Shown here one piece after another: positions 1 to 5,896 of a DNA stretch of 6,522 bases (position 1 is the first letter of the stretch; every line of letters starts with the position of its first letter). The translations under genes were made by a program, and so were the position numbers. The notes beneath the pieces were generated by a model, which ran no database searches, was not told the origin of the DNA, and saw nothing but the letters and a program-made list of their open reading frames with translations. Origin of the DNA: DASVTR01 sp033855775 (GTDB lineage: Bacteria > Acidobacteriota > Blastocatellia > Pyrinomonadales > Pyrinomonadaceae); the NCBI GenBank assembly GCA_033855775.1, contig JAWVFT010000060.1, positions 1-6,522 of the forward strand, given 5' to 3'.

Positions 1-221
1 AATTTGAATTGCGGGCCGCCGTTGAGGGCTATAAAATCTTGCCCGTCAAGCTGGAATTCAATAGTCATTACCGTTCCCGTTGGTTGACCGGAAGCCTTTG
101 CCGACTCCTCTTCGTAATGAGTAATATTTCCAATCTTAGAATTTTTAAAAATAGAGACATAAAAATTCACAGCCTCTTCCGCCTGTGTATCAAACCATAA
201 AAACGGGGTGATTTTCTGCAT
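1..221 (-). CDS. PhnB-like VOC-family protein, N-terminal part (runs off window)
   Basis: The minus strand encodes 73 codons from an ATG at 221 and stays open to the window edge. The protein begins MQKITPFLWFDTQAEEAVNF, followed by YVSIFKNSKI and, near residues 50-70, GTVMTIEFQLDGQDFIALNG. These blocks are the hallmark of the PhnB-like / '3-demethylubiquinone-9 3-methyltransferase' branch of the vicinal oxygen chelate (glyoxalase/dioxygenase) superfamily. Full-length members are usually about 150-160 aa, so roughly half is visible. They are small cytoplasmic beta-alpha-beta-beta-beta fold proteins whose substrate is generally unknown, and the methyltransferase name is not trustworthy. A GAAGGAG ribosome site lies at 237-231, nine bases before the ATG, which supports this start. 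The gene is clearly more AT-rich than everything to its right. It is separated from the next operon by 149 bases and looks functionally unrelated to it. The family is confident; the specific function is unknown. Confidence 0.9.
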   Translation of the reverse strand, partial: MQKITPFLWFDTQAEEAVNFYVSIFKNSKIGNITHYEEESAKASGQPTGTVMTIEFQLDGQDFIALNGGPQFK

Positions 222-370
222 ACAGCTTTGCTCCTTCTATCTATGAAATTGCCTGGATAGTGAATGATAACAAAAAATTGTCGGCCTTCGTTAACTACCC
301 TTAAAGGCGGACAGTGGACCGGGACTGGCGCGGCCGCCGCGTCGCTGGCGGCCTGATTACTTCGACATGT
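222..370. other. Intergenic region between the VOC gene and the end of the HNH operon
   Basis: I see no gene here. It holds the ribosome site of the VOC gene (231-237) and presumably that gene's promoter, although I find no convincing -35/-10 pair. Composition changes sharply inside it. Bases up to about 305 are AT-rich like the VOC gene, and from about 306 the sequence is very GC-rich. A GC-rich hairpin at 332-353 lies just past the stop codon of the minus-strand HNH gene. Confidence 0.6.
332..353 (-). terminator. GC-rich hairpin downstream of the HNH gene, possible terminator
   Basis: GGCCGCC at 332-338 and GGCGGCC at 347-353 are perfect reverse complements (7-bp stem, 8-base loop). On the minus strand the hairpin begins 17 bases after the stop codon of the stand-alone HNH gene, the usual place for a terminator. 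No U-tract follows on either strand, so it is not a canonical intrinsic terminator. It could be a transcript-stabilising stem or chance in GC-rich DNA. Confidence 0.35.
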
Positions 371-1297
371 TCACTGCAAAGAGCCGAAGAATTTCTTGAT
401 GAGTTGCCGCGCCATCCCCGCATATGCTTCTTCGGGCTTTTCGTATCGCTTCAATTCTTCCATCTCTCTCTGCAAGCGGCTCTGCAACTGCGCGTCGCCG
501 GGGCGCGCGTCGAGGTCTGCTATCAACTCTCTGACGCGCTCTATCTGCGCGAGCACAAGCTTGGCTCGCGCCTTGCGCTCCTGCACCAATCCGCTGCGCT
601 GCAAGGCGTAGACTTTAATCGAAGCTTCGCCCTTGGAGCTTGGCTTGTTCCTGATGAGCGTGGGCCTGACGATTCCTTCTTCGGTAAACTCCAAATGCTG
701 GTCTGGATTGTCGAGCGCGGGGTTCAGGATGAGAGGCTCTTCGCGCTTGCGGCTCTTGTGTGTGAGCCTGCGCCTGGATTCGTCAACCAGCGGAAAGTTG
801 CTGCCCTTGCCGACCTTGACGGTCTTGAATCCTGTGTCGGCGGTTTCGTCCGGCACGAGTTGGTTGCGTTCGCGGTTGCAGTCTATGCAGGCCGGAAGCA
901 GGTTGTCCCAAACCATCGCCAGCCAGTAATAGCCGGGCTTCTGCAACTTGATTTTAGGCGCGGCGGGCGGCGAGGTTTGGCCGCCCGCCGTGCCGCGCGC
1001 CTTGCCGCCCGCGTCTATGACGTTGAAGCCGCCTTTGGGGCGGTAATGTTCCACGTCGACGGGCTGCGTCGCCTGATACTTGCTTTCGCAGTAGGCGCAC
1101 TTGCCCGCGAAGAGGCGCGTCAGTTCCTCTATCACGCTCTTGCTTTTATACGCCTTGAAGTCGAACGACTTGTTCAGATTTCCGGCCTGCGAATAGAACG
1201 CCAGCACGGCTGCCAACTCTTTCTCGCCAGCCGAGAGCTTGCCTTTCTGTCCCTTCAAGTCAACGGGAGGCGTCGAAGTTCGTTTGACGGTAATCAT
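371..1297 (-). CDS. Stand-alone HNH endonuclease, PtuB/TIGR02646-like
   Basis: 308 aa from the ATG at 1297, probably a zinc-supported HNH nuclease. Visible motifs: CAYC at 67-70 (first zinc Cys pair), DVEHYRPK around 81-87 with E83-H84 as the presumed general-base pair, GYYWLAMVWDNLLPAC at 122-137 with N132, and CIDCN at 137-141 (second Cys pair plus Asn). The later block PLILNPALDNPDQHLEF is also typical of PtuB/retron-associated HNH proteins. A Gly/Ala/Pro-rich stretch (about 94-121) separates the two zinc halves. The C-terminal third is charged and helical. An upstream in-frame start at 1333 would overlap the previous gene. I prefer 1297 because AGGAG at 1311-1307 sits nine bases before it and because the resulting MITVKR N-terminus matches MIQVQR of the upstream paralogue. 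It is the second gene of a two-gene operon, 17 bp after the ATPase fusion. Predicted role: effector nuclease of a Septu-like defence complex. The family is confident; the role is inferred from PtuAB. Confidence 0.88.
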   Translation of the reverse strand: MITVKRTSTPPVDLKGQKGKLSAGEKELAAVLAFYSQAGNLNKSFDFKAYKSKSVIEELTRLFAGKCAYCESKYQATQPVDVEHYRPKGGFNVIDAGGKARGTAGGQTSPPAAPKIKLQKPGYYWLAMVWDNLLPACIDCNRERNQLVPDETADTGFKTVKVGKGSNFPLVDESRRRLTHKSRKREEPLILNPALDNPDQHLEFTEEGIVRPTLIRNKPSSKGEASIKVYALQRSGLVQERKARAKLVLAQIERVRELIADLDARPGDAQLQSRLQREMEELKRYEKPEEAYAGMARQLIKKFFGSLQ

Positions 1298-1306
1298 GGT
1301 GGGAGG

Positions 1307-1311
1307 CTCCT
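1307..1311 (-). promoter_or_regulatory. Ribosome binding site of the stand-alone HNH gene
   Basis: Minus-strand AGGAG lies nine bases before the ATG at 1297 and within the 17-bp gap plus stop codon of the upstream gene. It selects 1297 over the in-frame ATG at 1333, which lies inside the upstream coding sequence. Confidence 0.65.
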
Positions 1312-1314
1312 GGC

Positions 1315-3654
1315 TCAAACAATCTTCTTCCACAAATCCTTCACCTTCCTGAGCGTCTCATCCTTGAGCGGCGCGCTGGCGGCGGCGTGCATTGACCTGC
1401 TCGACTCGGCCAGATATTCGTCCGTCGCCTGAAGCATCATTCGCTCGCGCGGCGTCGAGCCGAGCACTTCGAGCTTCTCCATCTCGGTCTTCAACTGCGC
1501 GAGCTTTTCCTCCTGCGACTTCGTGCGTTTGCGCAGGGCCAGCAGTTGATAGTACTGCTCAAACTTTTCTTCGGTCGCGGGGTCAATCGTGCTCTTCAGT
1601 CCGAAATACTCCGAGGTCAAAAGCTGGTCAACGCGCATCCCTTCGGGCGAAGGCAAATCCGTGACGGCGACCGGACGATTGCGCTTGTCGGCCTTCATCA
1701 CGATGACTTCGCCCGCGTGCAGCCCGCGCAGGCTGAGCGGGTCGTGGCTCGTGACGATGAACTGTAGGCGTGGAAAAACGTTGCGCAATCGTTGCACGAT
1801 TTTCATCTTCCAACTCGGATGCAGGTGCGCGTCTATCTCGTCAATCAGGACGATGCCCTCGGCAATCTCCATCGCGGGCCAACGCTTGCGCATGACGCTC
1901 ATGATGTCCGTAGTCAGAGCAAGCACGGATTGATAGCCGTCGCTCAAATCTTCGAGCGTCACGAGGGTGCCGAAAGCTTCGACTTCAATCTTTTTCCGGT
2001 TGCGCGGATTTCTGATGAGGCGGTCTTTCGGGTTGAGCAGCATGAGGTCTTTGAGCGAGCGCGCGATGCGGTCAAACTCCGTATCGCTCAACTGCCAGAG
2101 CCAGGGCGTCGCGTCATTGAGCGGCACGAAAGGATTGAACAGGTTGTAGGCTTTCGCGGCTTCGATGGTCTTGCCGGATTCCTGCTCGCGCTTGCTTGCC
2201 GCGTCGCCCGCGCGCGGCAGCAAGCGCGTCGCGCCGTAGCCGAGCAGCAGGACTTTCGGGTCTTCCGGCTTGCCTGTGAAGAGGCGCGAGCCTTTCTTAA
2301 AATGCAACTCGATTGGCTCAGCCGCGCCCGTCAGGTAAACCTTGACGAAGCCGCTCGGCTGCCCGCGCCGGACAAACTCCGAGGCGTTGAGCTTGAGCTT
2401 CTTGCGATGCTGCTTGCCCATCAAGGCCAGAGCCGTCGCCTGCAACACGGAACTCTTGCCCATCCCGTTTTCGCCGAGCAGCAACAGCCAGGAGCCTTTC
2501 TCCGGCGAGTCGGCCAGAACCGGAATCGTCAGCTTTTCGATAATCTTAAAGTTTCGTATCTCGATGCGCTCGATGAGGCGCGTCTTCGTGAAGTAGCTCT
2601 CCTTGTGCTGCTCGCTCGTGACGGAGAAGTTCTCCATCTGCGCCTCATGCACCGCGAAGGACGCGGCGGTCGCAGCCGCATATGATTTAAGCTGCTGCGA
2701 GTAAGACGACTGCTTTGTCGTTCGTTTGGACGCTGCGACCTTCTTGCTGCCGCGTTTCGTGGCTTTGACTGCGCGAGCCTCGCTGCTTTTGCTGGCGGCA
2801 GCGGGCGCGGCGTCAATGCTCTTAGCGATTTCTTCTGACTTGCGCGTCAAAGCTGTGCGAAACGAGAGAGCCGCCTTGAGGACGGCTTCCATCTTCGGGT
2901 AACGGCGCACAAGCTTGCTGCTCCATTGGTTGACGAACTGGCGGCGCATGGCGAGGAACGGCAAGAAGGGCTGGATGAGATGCAGCACGGCAGGCGACAT
3001 CCATTTCTCTGCGACATGTTTGATAGAGATGGTTGCTGTCCATTGGTTGCGCAGTGTTCTGAACTCAAGCGCGCGCGCGTGCACCAGCGTCGAGCGATTG
3101 AGGCCGAGCATGTCTATCGTCACGCGCCCGCGCTGCGTGTCGGAAGCGACCTTGCCTTTCTCGTCAAAGAGCAGTTCCACTTCCGGGACATCCCTGCAAG
3201 GGTCCAGCAAGAGCGGTCGTTCGGCGCGCAACTGCTCTTCGTCCGTCGCCTCAACCGCCGCGCGCACGCCTTCAATCGGAAAGCGCGAGCCTTTCAGCTT
3301 GTTGCAGGTGGCGCAGCAGAAGAGCAGGTTCGACCATTCGTAGATGAGCCACCAGTAATGGTCCGGCGAGAGCGAGCCGTCGAGATTAACGGCGCGATTG
3401 CGTGGACGAAAGCTGTCAATCTCGTAGCCCGATGTCGTCTCGACGGGCGACTCGCAGTAGGCGCACTTGTTGTTGAAAGCAGAGGCCAGAGCGTCGCGCA
3501 CGCCCTCCATCAGAAGCGCCGGATAGAATTTATAGCGTTGCTGTTGTCTCTTCTCAGGAGCGACTTTGAAAAACCTGGCTGCGTCTCTGAGCCGCGCTTT
3601 AGTTTCCGTGGAAGTTAAGGCAGCGGGCGCCGGGCCGCGTTGGACTTGAATCAT
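1315..3654 (-). CDS. HNH-like domain fused to PtuA-like ABC/AAA ATPase
   Basis: 779 aa. Residues 1 to about 265 form an HNH-like domain of the PtuB/TIGR02646 type: CAYC at 64-67, YEIDSFRPR around 78-86, HYWWLIYEWSNLL at about 99-111, and CATCNKLKG at 114-122. Residues about 281-317 are a Lys/Ala/Ser-rich linker. From about 357 an SMC/OLD-like ATPase follows: Walker A GENGMGKSS at 394-402, an ABC-signature-like LSDGYQS at 570-576, Walker B VLIDEIDAHLHP with D605-E606, and a switch His in VTSHDP (H637). DQLLTSEYFGLKST at about 676-689 and a charged coiled-coil-like tail end the protein. PtuA and PtuB are normally separate proteins, so this is a fusion. The HNH part has Ser81 where the downstream paralogue has the catalytic-type His84, so it may be inactive as a nuclease. 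Start 3654 is chosen over a longer frame beginning with GTG at 3708 because AGGAGG sits six bases upstream and the longer version would run through a TATAAT promoter element. Predicted role: NTP-dependent sensor/scaffold of a Septu-like anti-phage complex with the next gene. Confidence 0.87.
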   Translation of the reverse strand: MIQVQRGPAPAALTSTETKARLRDAARFFKVAPEKRQQQRYKFYPALLMEGVRDALASAFNNKCAYCESPVETTSGYEIDSFRPRNRAVNLDGSLSPDHYWWLIYEWSNLLFCCATCNKLKGSRFPIEGVRAAVEATDEEQLRAERPLLLDPCRDVPEVELLFDEKGKVASDTQRGRVTIDMLGLNRSTLVHARALEFRTLRNQWTATISIKHVAEKWMSPAVLHLIQPFLPFLAMRRQFVNQWSSKLVRRYPKMEAVLKAALSFRTALTRKSEEIAKSIDAAPAAASKSSEARAVKATKRGSKKVAASKRTTKQSSYSQQLKSYAAATAASFAVHEAQMENFSVTSEQHKESYFTKTRLIERIEIRNFKIIEKLTIPVLADSPEKGSWLLLLGENGMGKSSVLQATALALMGKQHRKKLKLNASEFVRRGQPSGFVKVYLTGAAEPIELHFKKGSRLFTGKPEDPKVLLLGYGATRLLPRAGDAASKREQESGKTIEAAKAYNLFNPFVPLNDATPWLWQLSDTEFDRIARSLKDLMLLNPKDRLIRNPRNRKKIEVEAFGTLVTLEDLSDGYQSVLALTTDIMSVMRKRWPAMEIAEGIVLIDEIDAHLHPSWKMKIVQRLRNVFPRLQFIVTSHDPLSLRGLHAGEVIVMKADKRNRPVAVTDLPSPEGMRVDQLLTSEYFGLKSTIDPATEEKFEQYYQLLALRKRTKSQEEKLAQLKTEMEKLEVLGSTPRERMMLQATDEYLAESSRSMHAAASAPLKDETLRKVKDLWKKIV
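2704..2814 (-). other. Region encoding a Lys/Ala/Ser-rich low-complexity linker
   Basis: Codons for about residues 281-317 of the fusion protein give a stretch dominated by Ala, Lys, Ser, Thr and Arg (for example KATKRGSKKVAASKRTTKQS). It resembles the basic tails of histone H1-like proteins and joins the HNH-like half to the ATPase half. It is probably disordered and could contact nucleic acid non-specifically, which is inference from composition. Confidence 0.55.
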
Positions 3655-3660
3655 CTGAGA

Positions 3661-3666
3661 CCTCCT
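3661..3666 (-). promoter_or_regulatory. Ribosome binding site of the HNH-ATPase fusion
   Basis: Minus-strand AGGAGG is a perfect Shine-Dalgarno core six bases before the ATG at 3654. It decides the start and makes the first 18 residues of the longest open frame (from the GTG at 3708) leader sequence, not protein. Confidence 0.8.
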
Positions 3667-3699
3667 GAAGTGTTTGCGATTGTCTCCCGCCTGCGACGG

Positions 3700-3705
3700 A
3701 TTATA
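3700..3705 (-). promoter_or_regulatory. -10 element of the defence-like operon promoter
   Basis: The minus strand reads TATAAT at 3705-3700, a perfect sigma-70 -10 hexamer in otherwise GC-rich DNA. Transcription would begin near 3693 and give a leader of about 39 bases containing the AGGAGG site. No good -35 is present at 17 bp (CGCATT). The nearest TTGCCC is only 13 bp away. A weak -35 fits an activator-dependent promoter, and a candidate activator site lies upstream at 3771-3792. Confidence 0.5.
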
Positions 3706-3770
3706 CACGCTCGCTTCCGGGCAATGCGCGTCGTCTTCATCAAAGATGACGGAAGAGAGAGACGGCCTTC

Positions 3771-3792
3771 TTCATTCAACCTTGATTCAATC
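3771..3792. promoter_or_regulatory. 11-bp tandem direct repeat, candidate OmpR/PhoB-family regulator site
   Basis: TTCATTCAACC (3771-3781) is followed immediately by TTGATTCAATC (3782-3792), with 9 of 11 bases identical and the core ATTCAA repeated at exactly one helical turn. Response regulators of the OmpR/PhoB/KdpE class usually bind as head-to-tail dimers to direct repeats spaced about 11 bp. The site lies between the divergent operons, about 62 bp upstream of the likely plus-strand start of transcription and about 88 bp upstream of the minus-strand one. Both positions are compatible with activation. That the KdpE-like protein of this window binds here is inference. Confidence 0.4.
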
Positions 3793-3809
3793 CTGACGGG
3801 AAAGGCGTA

Positions 3810-3837
3810 TTCACGGGGGCTGCTCTCGTCATACAAT
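3810..3837 (+). promoter_or_regulatory. Possible promoter of the kinase/regulator operon
   Basis: TTCACG at 3810-3815 and TACAAT at 3832-3837, spaced 16 bp, form a passable sigma-70 pair. Transcription would start about 3844, almost at the ATG at 3846. The message would then be leaderless or would use a later start such as the ATG at 3858. The match is weak and the call is tentative. Confidence 0.3.
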
Positions 3838-3845
3838 GGCGAAGC

Positions 3846-5129
3846 ATGTGGACGGCAATGCGCGAGCGGAGACGAACGGGCTACCTTGTGGCGGTGATGG
3901 GCATCGTCGTCGTCACAGGCATGTTCAAGCTGTTCCGCGAGCAGATTAACTCGACCACCGTTGCGCTGACCTTGCTGCTCGTCGTGCTGTTCGTTGCCAC
4001 CGCATGGGGTTCGCGTCCCGCCGTGCTCTCGTCCCTGCTTGGCGTCGTCTGCTTCAACTTCTTCTACTTGCCGCCGGTCGGCAGGATGACGATAGACGCG
4101 CCTGACAACTGGGTCGCGCTCTTCTCCTTCTTGCTGACGGCGTTTACCGCGGGGCAACTCTCGGCCCGCGCGAAGCGACGCGCCGAAGAGGCTGACGCCG
4201 CGCGGCTCGAAGTCGAGCGTCTATACAAGGAGCTTCAGGACGCCTTCGAGCGCGCCAGCCAGACGAAAGCCCTTGAGCAGAGCGAGCGTCTCAAGTCTGC
4301 CCTGCTCGACGCCGTGACGCACGACCTGCGCACGCCGCTCACCTCCATCAAGGCTTCCGTCACCACGCTGCTCGATGATTTTCAAGCGAAGGCCAATGAC
4401 GACGAGGAGACAATCGCGCTCGACGCCGAAGGCCGGCGAGAGATGCTGGACGTGATAGACGAAGAGACCGACCGCCTCAATCGTTTCATCGAAGGCCTGG
4501 TCGAGTTGGCGCGCATCGAAGCCGGAGAGATGCGCCTGCGCCGTCGTTGGGACTCGCTCGAAGAGATTATCACGATGACTTTGGAGCGGGCCGCGCCGCT
4601 CACACGCGCGCACGAGATGCAGGTCGCGCTCGACGGCGAACTGCCGCCTGTGCGAGTTGACGCCAGAGCCGTCGCCGAAGTCCTCTACACCATCATTGAC
4701 AACGCCACGAAGTATTCGCCGCACGGCACGCGCGTCCAGGTCGCGGCGCGGCGCGCGGATGAGCGAATGATAGAATTAAGCGTTGAAGACGAAGGCAGCG
4801 GCATCCCTTTGGAGTTGCGCGAGCGCGTCTTCGACAAGTTCTTTCGCGCGATGAGAGACGGCGACTCAAGCTCTCGCCAGCCTTCCGGCACAGGCTTGGG
4901 CTTGGCCATCGCCAAAGGCATCGTCGAAGCCCACGGCGGGCGCATCTGGATTGAGGATGCGCGCGGCCAAAGCGGCAGCCGCGTCGTCGTCACGCTCCCC
5001 ATCGGCGAGACGCTTCCCATTGGCGAGACGGACGACGCCGCCGCTGCTGTGTCGCAGAGCGCGCCATCAACCGTAGCAGCCGAGCGGCGAGCGCTGTCGC
5101 AGATGAACGACGAGCGCAAGGGAAGTTGA
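3846..5129 (+). CDS. KdpD-like sensor histidine kinase (DUF4118 membrane domain)
   Basis: 427 aa. Residues about 12-105 contain four likely membrane segments (near 12-28, 39-54, 57-74 and 88-105) with the DUF4118/KdpD-type pattern ending in DNWVALFSFLLTAFTAGQLS. A charged coiled-coil linker (about 107-150) leads to the dimerisation/phospho-acceptor helix with DAVTHDLRTPLTSIKAS (phospho-His H159). The ATPase half has the N-box IIDNATKYSP (N286), G1 DEGSGI at 315-320, an F-box-like FDKFFR, and G2 GTGLGLAI at 348-355. The kinase is therefore intact. Classical KdpD is about 900 aa with an N-terminal KdpD/USP sensor region, and this protein starts directly at the membrane domain. Its tail has a duplicated LPIGET and ends in MNDERKGS, which resembles the start of the next gene's product. 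The ATG at 3846 has only a weak ribosome site (GCGAAG), and 3858 is an alternative. It pairs with the regulator 65 bases downstream. No kdpFABC pump genes are in view, so potassium sensing is unproven. Confidence 0.88.
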   Translation: MWTAMRERRRTGYLVAVMGIVVVTGMFKLFREQINSTTVALTLLLVVLFVATAWGSRPAVLSSLLGVVCFNFFYLPPVGRMTIDAPDNWVALFSFLLTAFTAGQLSARAKRRAEEADAARLEVERLYKELQDAFERASQTKALEQSERLKSALLDAVTHDLRTPLTSIKASVTTLLDDFQAKANDDEETIALDAEGRREMLDVIDEETDRLNRFIEGLVELARIEAGEMRLRRRWDSLEEIITMTLERAAPLTRAHEMQVALDGELPPVRVDARAVAEVLYTIIDNATKYSPHGTRVQVAARRADERMIELSVEDEGSGIPLELRERVFDKFFRAMRDGDSSSRQPSGTGLGLAIAKGIVEAHGGRIWIEDARGQSGSRVVVTLPIGETLPIGETDDAAAAVSQSAPSTVAAERRALSQMNDERKGS

Positions 5130-5207
5130 AGGACGAGTGTTGAAACGGATGAAGGACAAGCGCGGTAGCGGATGAAGGATAAGTGTTGGAGCGGATGAAC
5201 GACAAGC
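5103..5207 (+). repeat. Degenerate 23-bp tandem repeat at the kinase/regulator junction
   Basis: Units start at 5103, 5126, 5149, 5172 and 5195 (the last partial), each beginning ATGAA(G/C)GA (TTG in the second). Units 2 and 4, and units 3 and 4, match at 18 of 23 positions by eye. Unit 1 encodes the last eight residues of the kinase and its stop overlaps unit 2. Unit 5 is the start of the regulator gene. Because 23 is not a multiple of three, units 3 and 4 each open an 8-codon frame (ATG at 5149 and at 5172) whose TGA overlaps the next ATG as ATGA. The result is a stop/start chain leading into the regulator. It may have arisen by duplication of the regulator's start region. Confidence 0.75.
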
Positions 5208-5896
5208 AGCGCATTCTCATCGTTGACGACGAGCCGCAGATTACGCGCGTGCTGCGCCGGAGCCTGACCTCGCGCGGCTACGACGTGCGCGTCGCTGCCG
5301 ACGGCGAGTCCGCCCTACAGACCTTCGGCGACTGGTCGCCCGACCTCGTTATCACAGACCTTTCGATGCCGCACATGGACGGCCTCGAACTCTGCCGGAA
5401 CCTGCGCGCCATCTCGCCCTTGCCCGTCATCGTCCTCTCCGTCAGAGGCGAAGAGCGCATGAAAGTGCAAGCCCTCGACGCGGGCGCAGACGACTACGTG
5501 ACGAAGCCCTTCGGGATGAACGAACTGCTCGCGCGCATTCGCGCCGCCCTCAGACGCGCCGCCACGCAGCAACCCGCGGATGCCGCCTCAACCTTGCTTG
5601 AGCCCGGAGACTTTCGCATTGACCTGGAAAATCGCAGCGTCGCGGTTCGCGGGCGCGAGACGCATCTGACCCCGAAGGAGTTCGACCTGCTGGTCTACCT
5701 CGCCAGCCACGCCGGCAAAGTCCTGACGCACCGCACACTGCTCACCGCCATCTGGGGCGGGGAATCCGTCGAGCAGACCGAATACCTGCGCGTCTTCATC
5801 GGCCAACTGCGCAAGAAAATCGAACCCGCCCCCGCCGCCCCGCGCTACATCCTCACAGAGCCCTGGGTCGGCTACCGCTTCCACCCCGGCTCTTAA
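5195..5896 (+). CDS. KdpE-like OmpR-family response regulator
   Basis: 233 aa from the ATG at 5195. The receiver domain (about 4-118) has the acidic pair D11-D12, phospho-acceptor D55 in VITDLSMP, switch residues S82 and Y101, and K104 in TKPF. It is joined to a winged-helix DNA-binding domain (about 132-230) with LTPKEFDLLVYLASHAGKVL, a recognition region around EQTEYLRVFIGQLRKKIE, and the wing TEPWVGYRF. The EQTEYLRVFIGQLR block and the PRYILTEP ending are closest to KdpE within the OmpR/PhoB class. It acts in the cytoplasm on promoters after phosphotransfer, presumably from the kinase just upstream. The start is ambiguous. GTG at 5183 is in frame and would add four residues. ATG at 5195 has GGAG only three bases before it, or the AAGGA in the preceding repeat fifteen bases away. 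Translation may be coupled through the overlapping stop/start codons of the tandem repeat. Its DNA target is unknown, and the direct repeat at 3771-3792 is a candidate. Confidence 0.9.
   Translation: MNDKQRILIVDDEPQITRVLRRSLTSRGYDVRVAADGESALQTFGDWSPDLVITDLSMPHMDGLELCRNLRAISPLPVIVLSVRGEERMKVQALDAGADDYVTKPFGMNELLARIRAALRRAATQQPADAASTLLEPGDFRIDLENRSVAVRGRETHLTPKEFDLLVYLASHAGKVLTHRTLLTAIWGGESVEQTEYLRVFIGQLRKKIEPAPAAPRYILTEPWVGYRFHPGS

Noticed and set aside
9..200. Plus-strand 63-codon open frame at the left edge
   Set aside because: The minus strand here encodes an unmistakable PhnB-like VOC N-terminus with its own ribosome site.
314..1432. Long plus-strand open frame (372 codons) opposite the HNH gene
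   Set aside because: It is antisense to a gene with clear HNH motifs. The translation has no recognisable motifs, and GC-rich coding DNA commonly leaves long open frames on the opposite strand.
1792..2685. Plus-strand open frame (297 codons) opposite the ATPase domain
   Set aside because: The opposite strand carries Walker A, the signature motif and Walker B in the right order. This frame is Arg/Ala/Glu-rich with no family features and no ribosome site.
2926..3618. Plus-strand open frame (230 codons) opposite the fused HNH domain
   Set aside because: It is a shadow of the HNH-like domain, with no motifs of its own.
371..3654. Retron of the Ec78 type, because PtuA/PtuB-like genes accompany such retrons
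   Set aside because: There is no reverse transcriptase gene in the window and I saw no msr/msd-like structured RNA in the flanking gaps. It could only be a retron if those parts lay outside, and the operon's own promoter and flanks argue against that.
3655..3708. N-terminal extension of the HNH-ATPase protein (start at GTG 3708)
   Set aside because: It would translate through the TATAAT element and the AGGAGG site, and the MIQVQR start at 3654 matches the paralogue's MITVKR start.
5103..5207. CRISPR-like array at the kinase/regulator junction
   Set aside because: The 23-bp units are directly adjacent, degenerate and without spacers, and they overlap coding ends. This is a simple tandem repeat.
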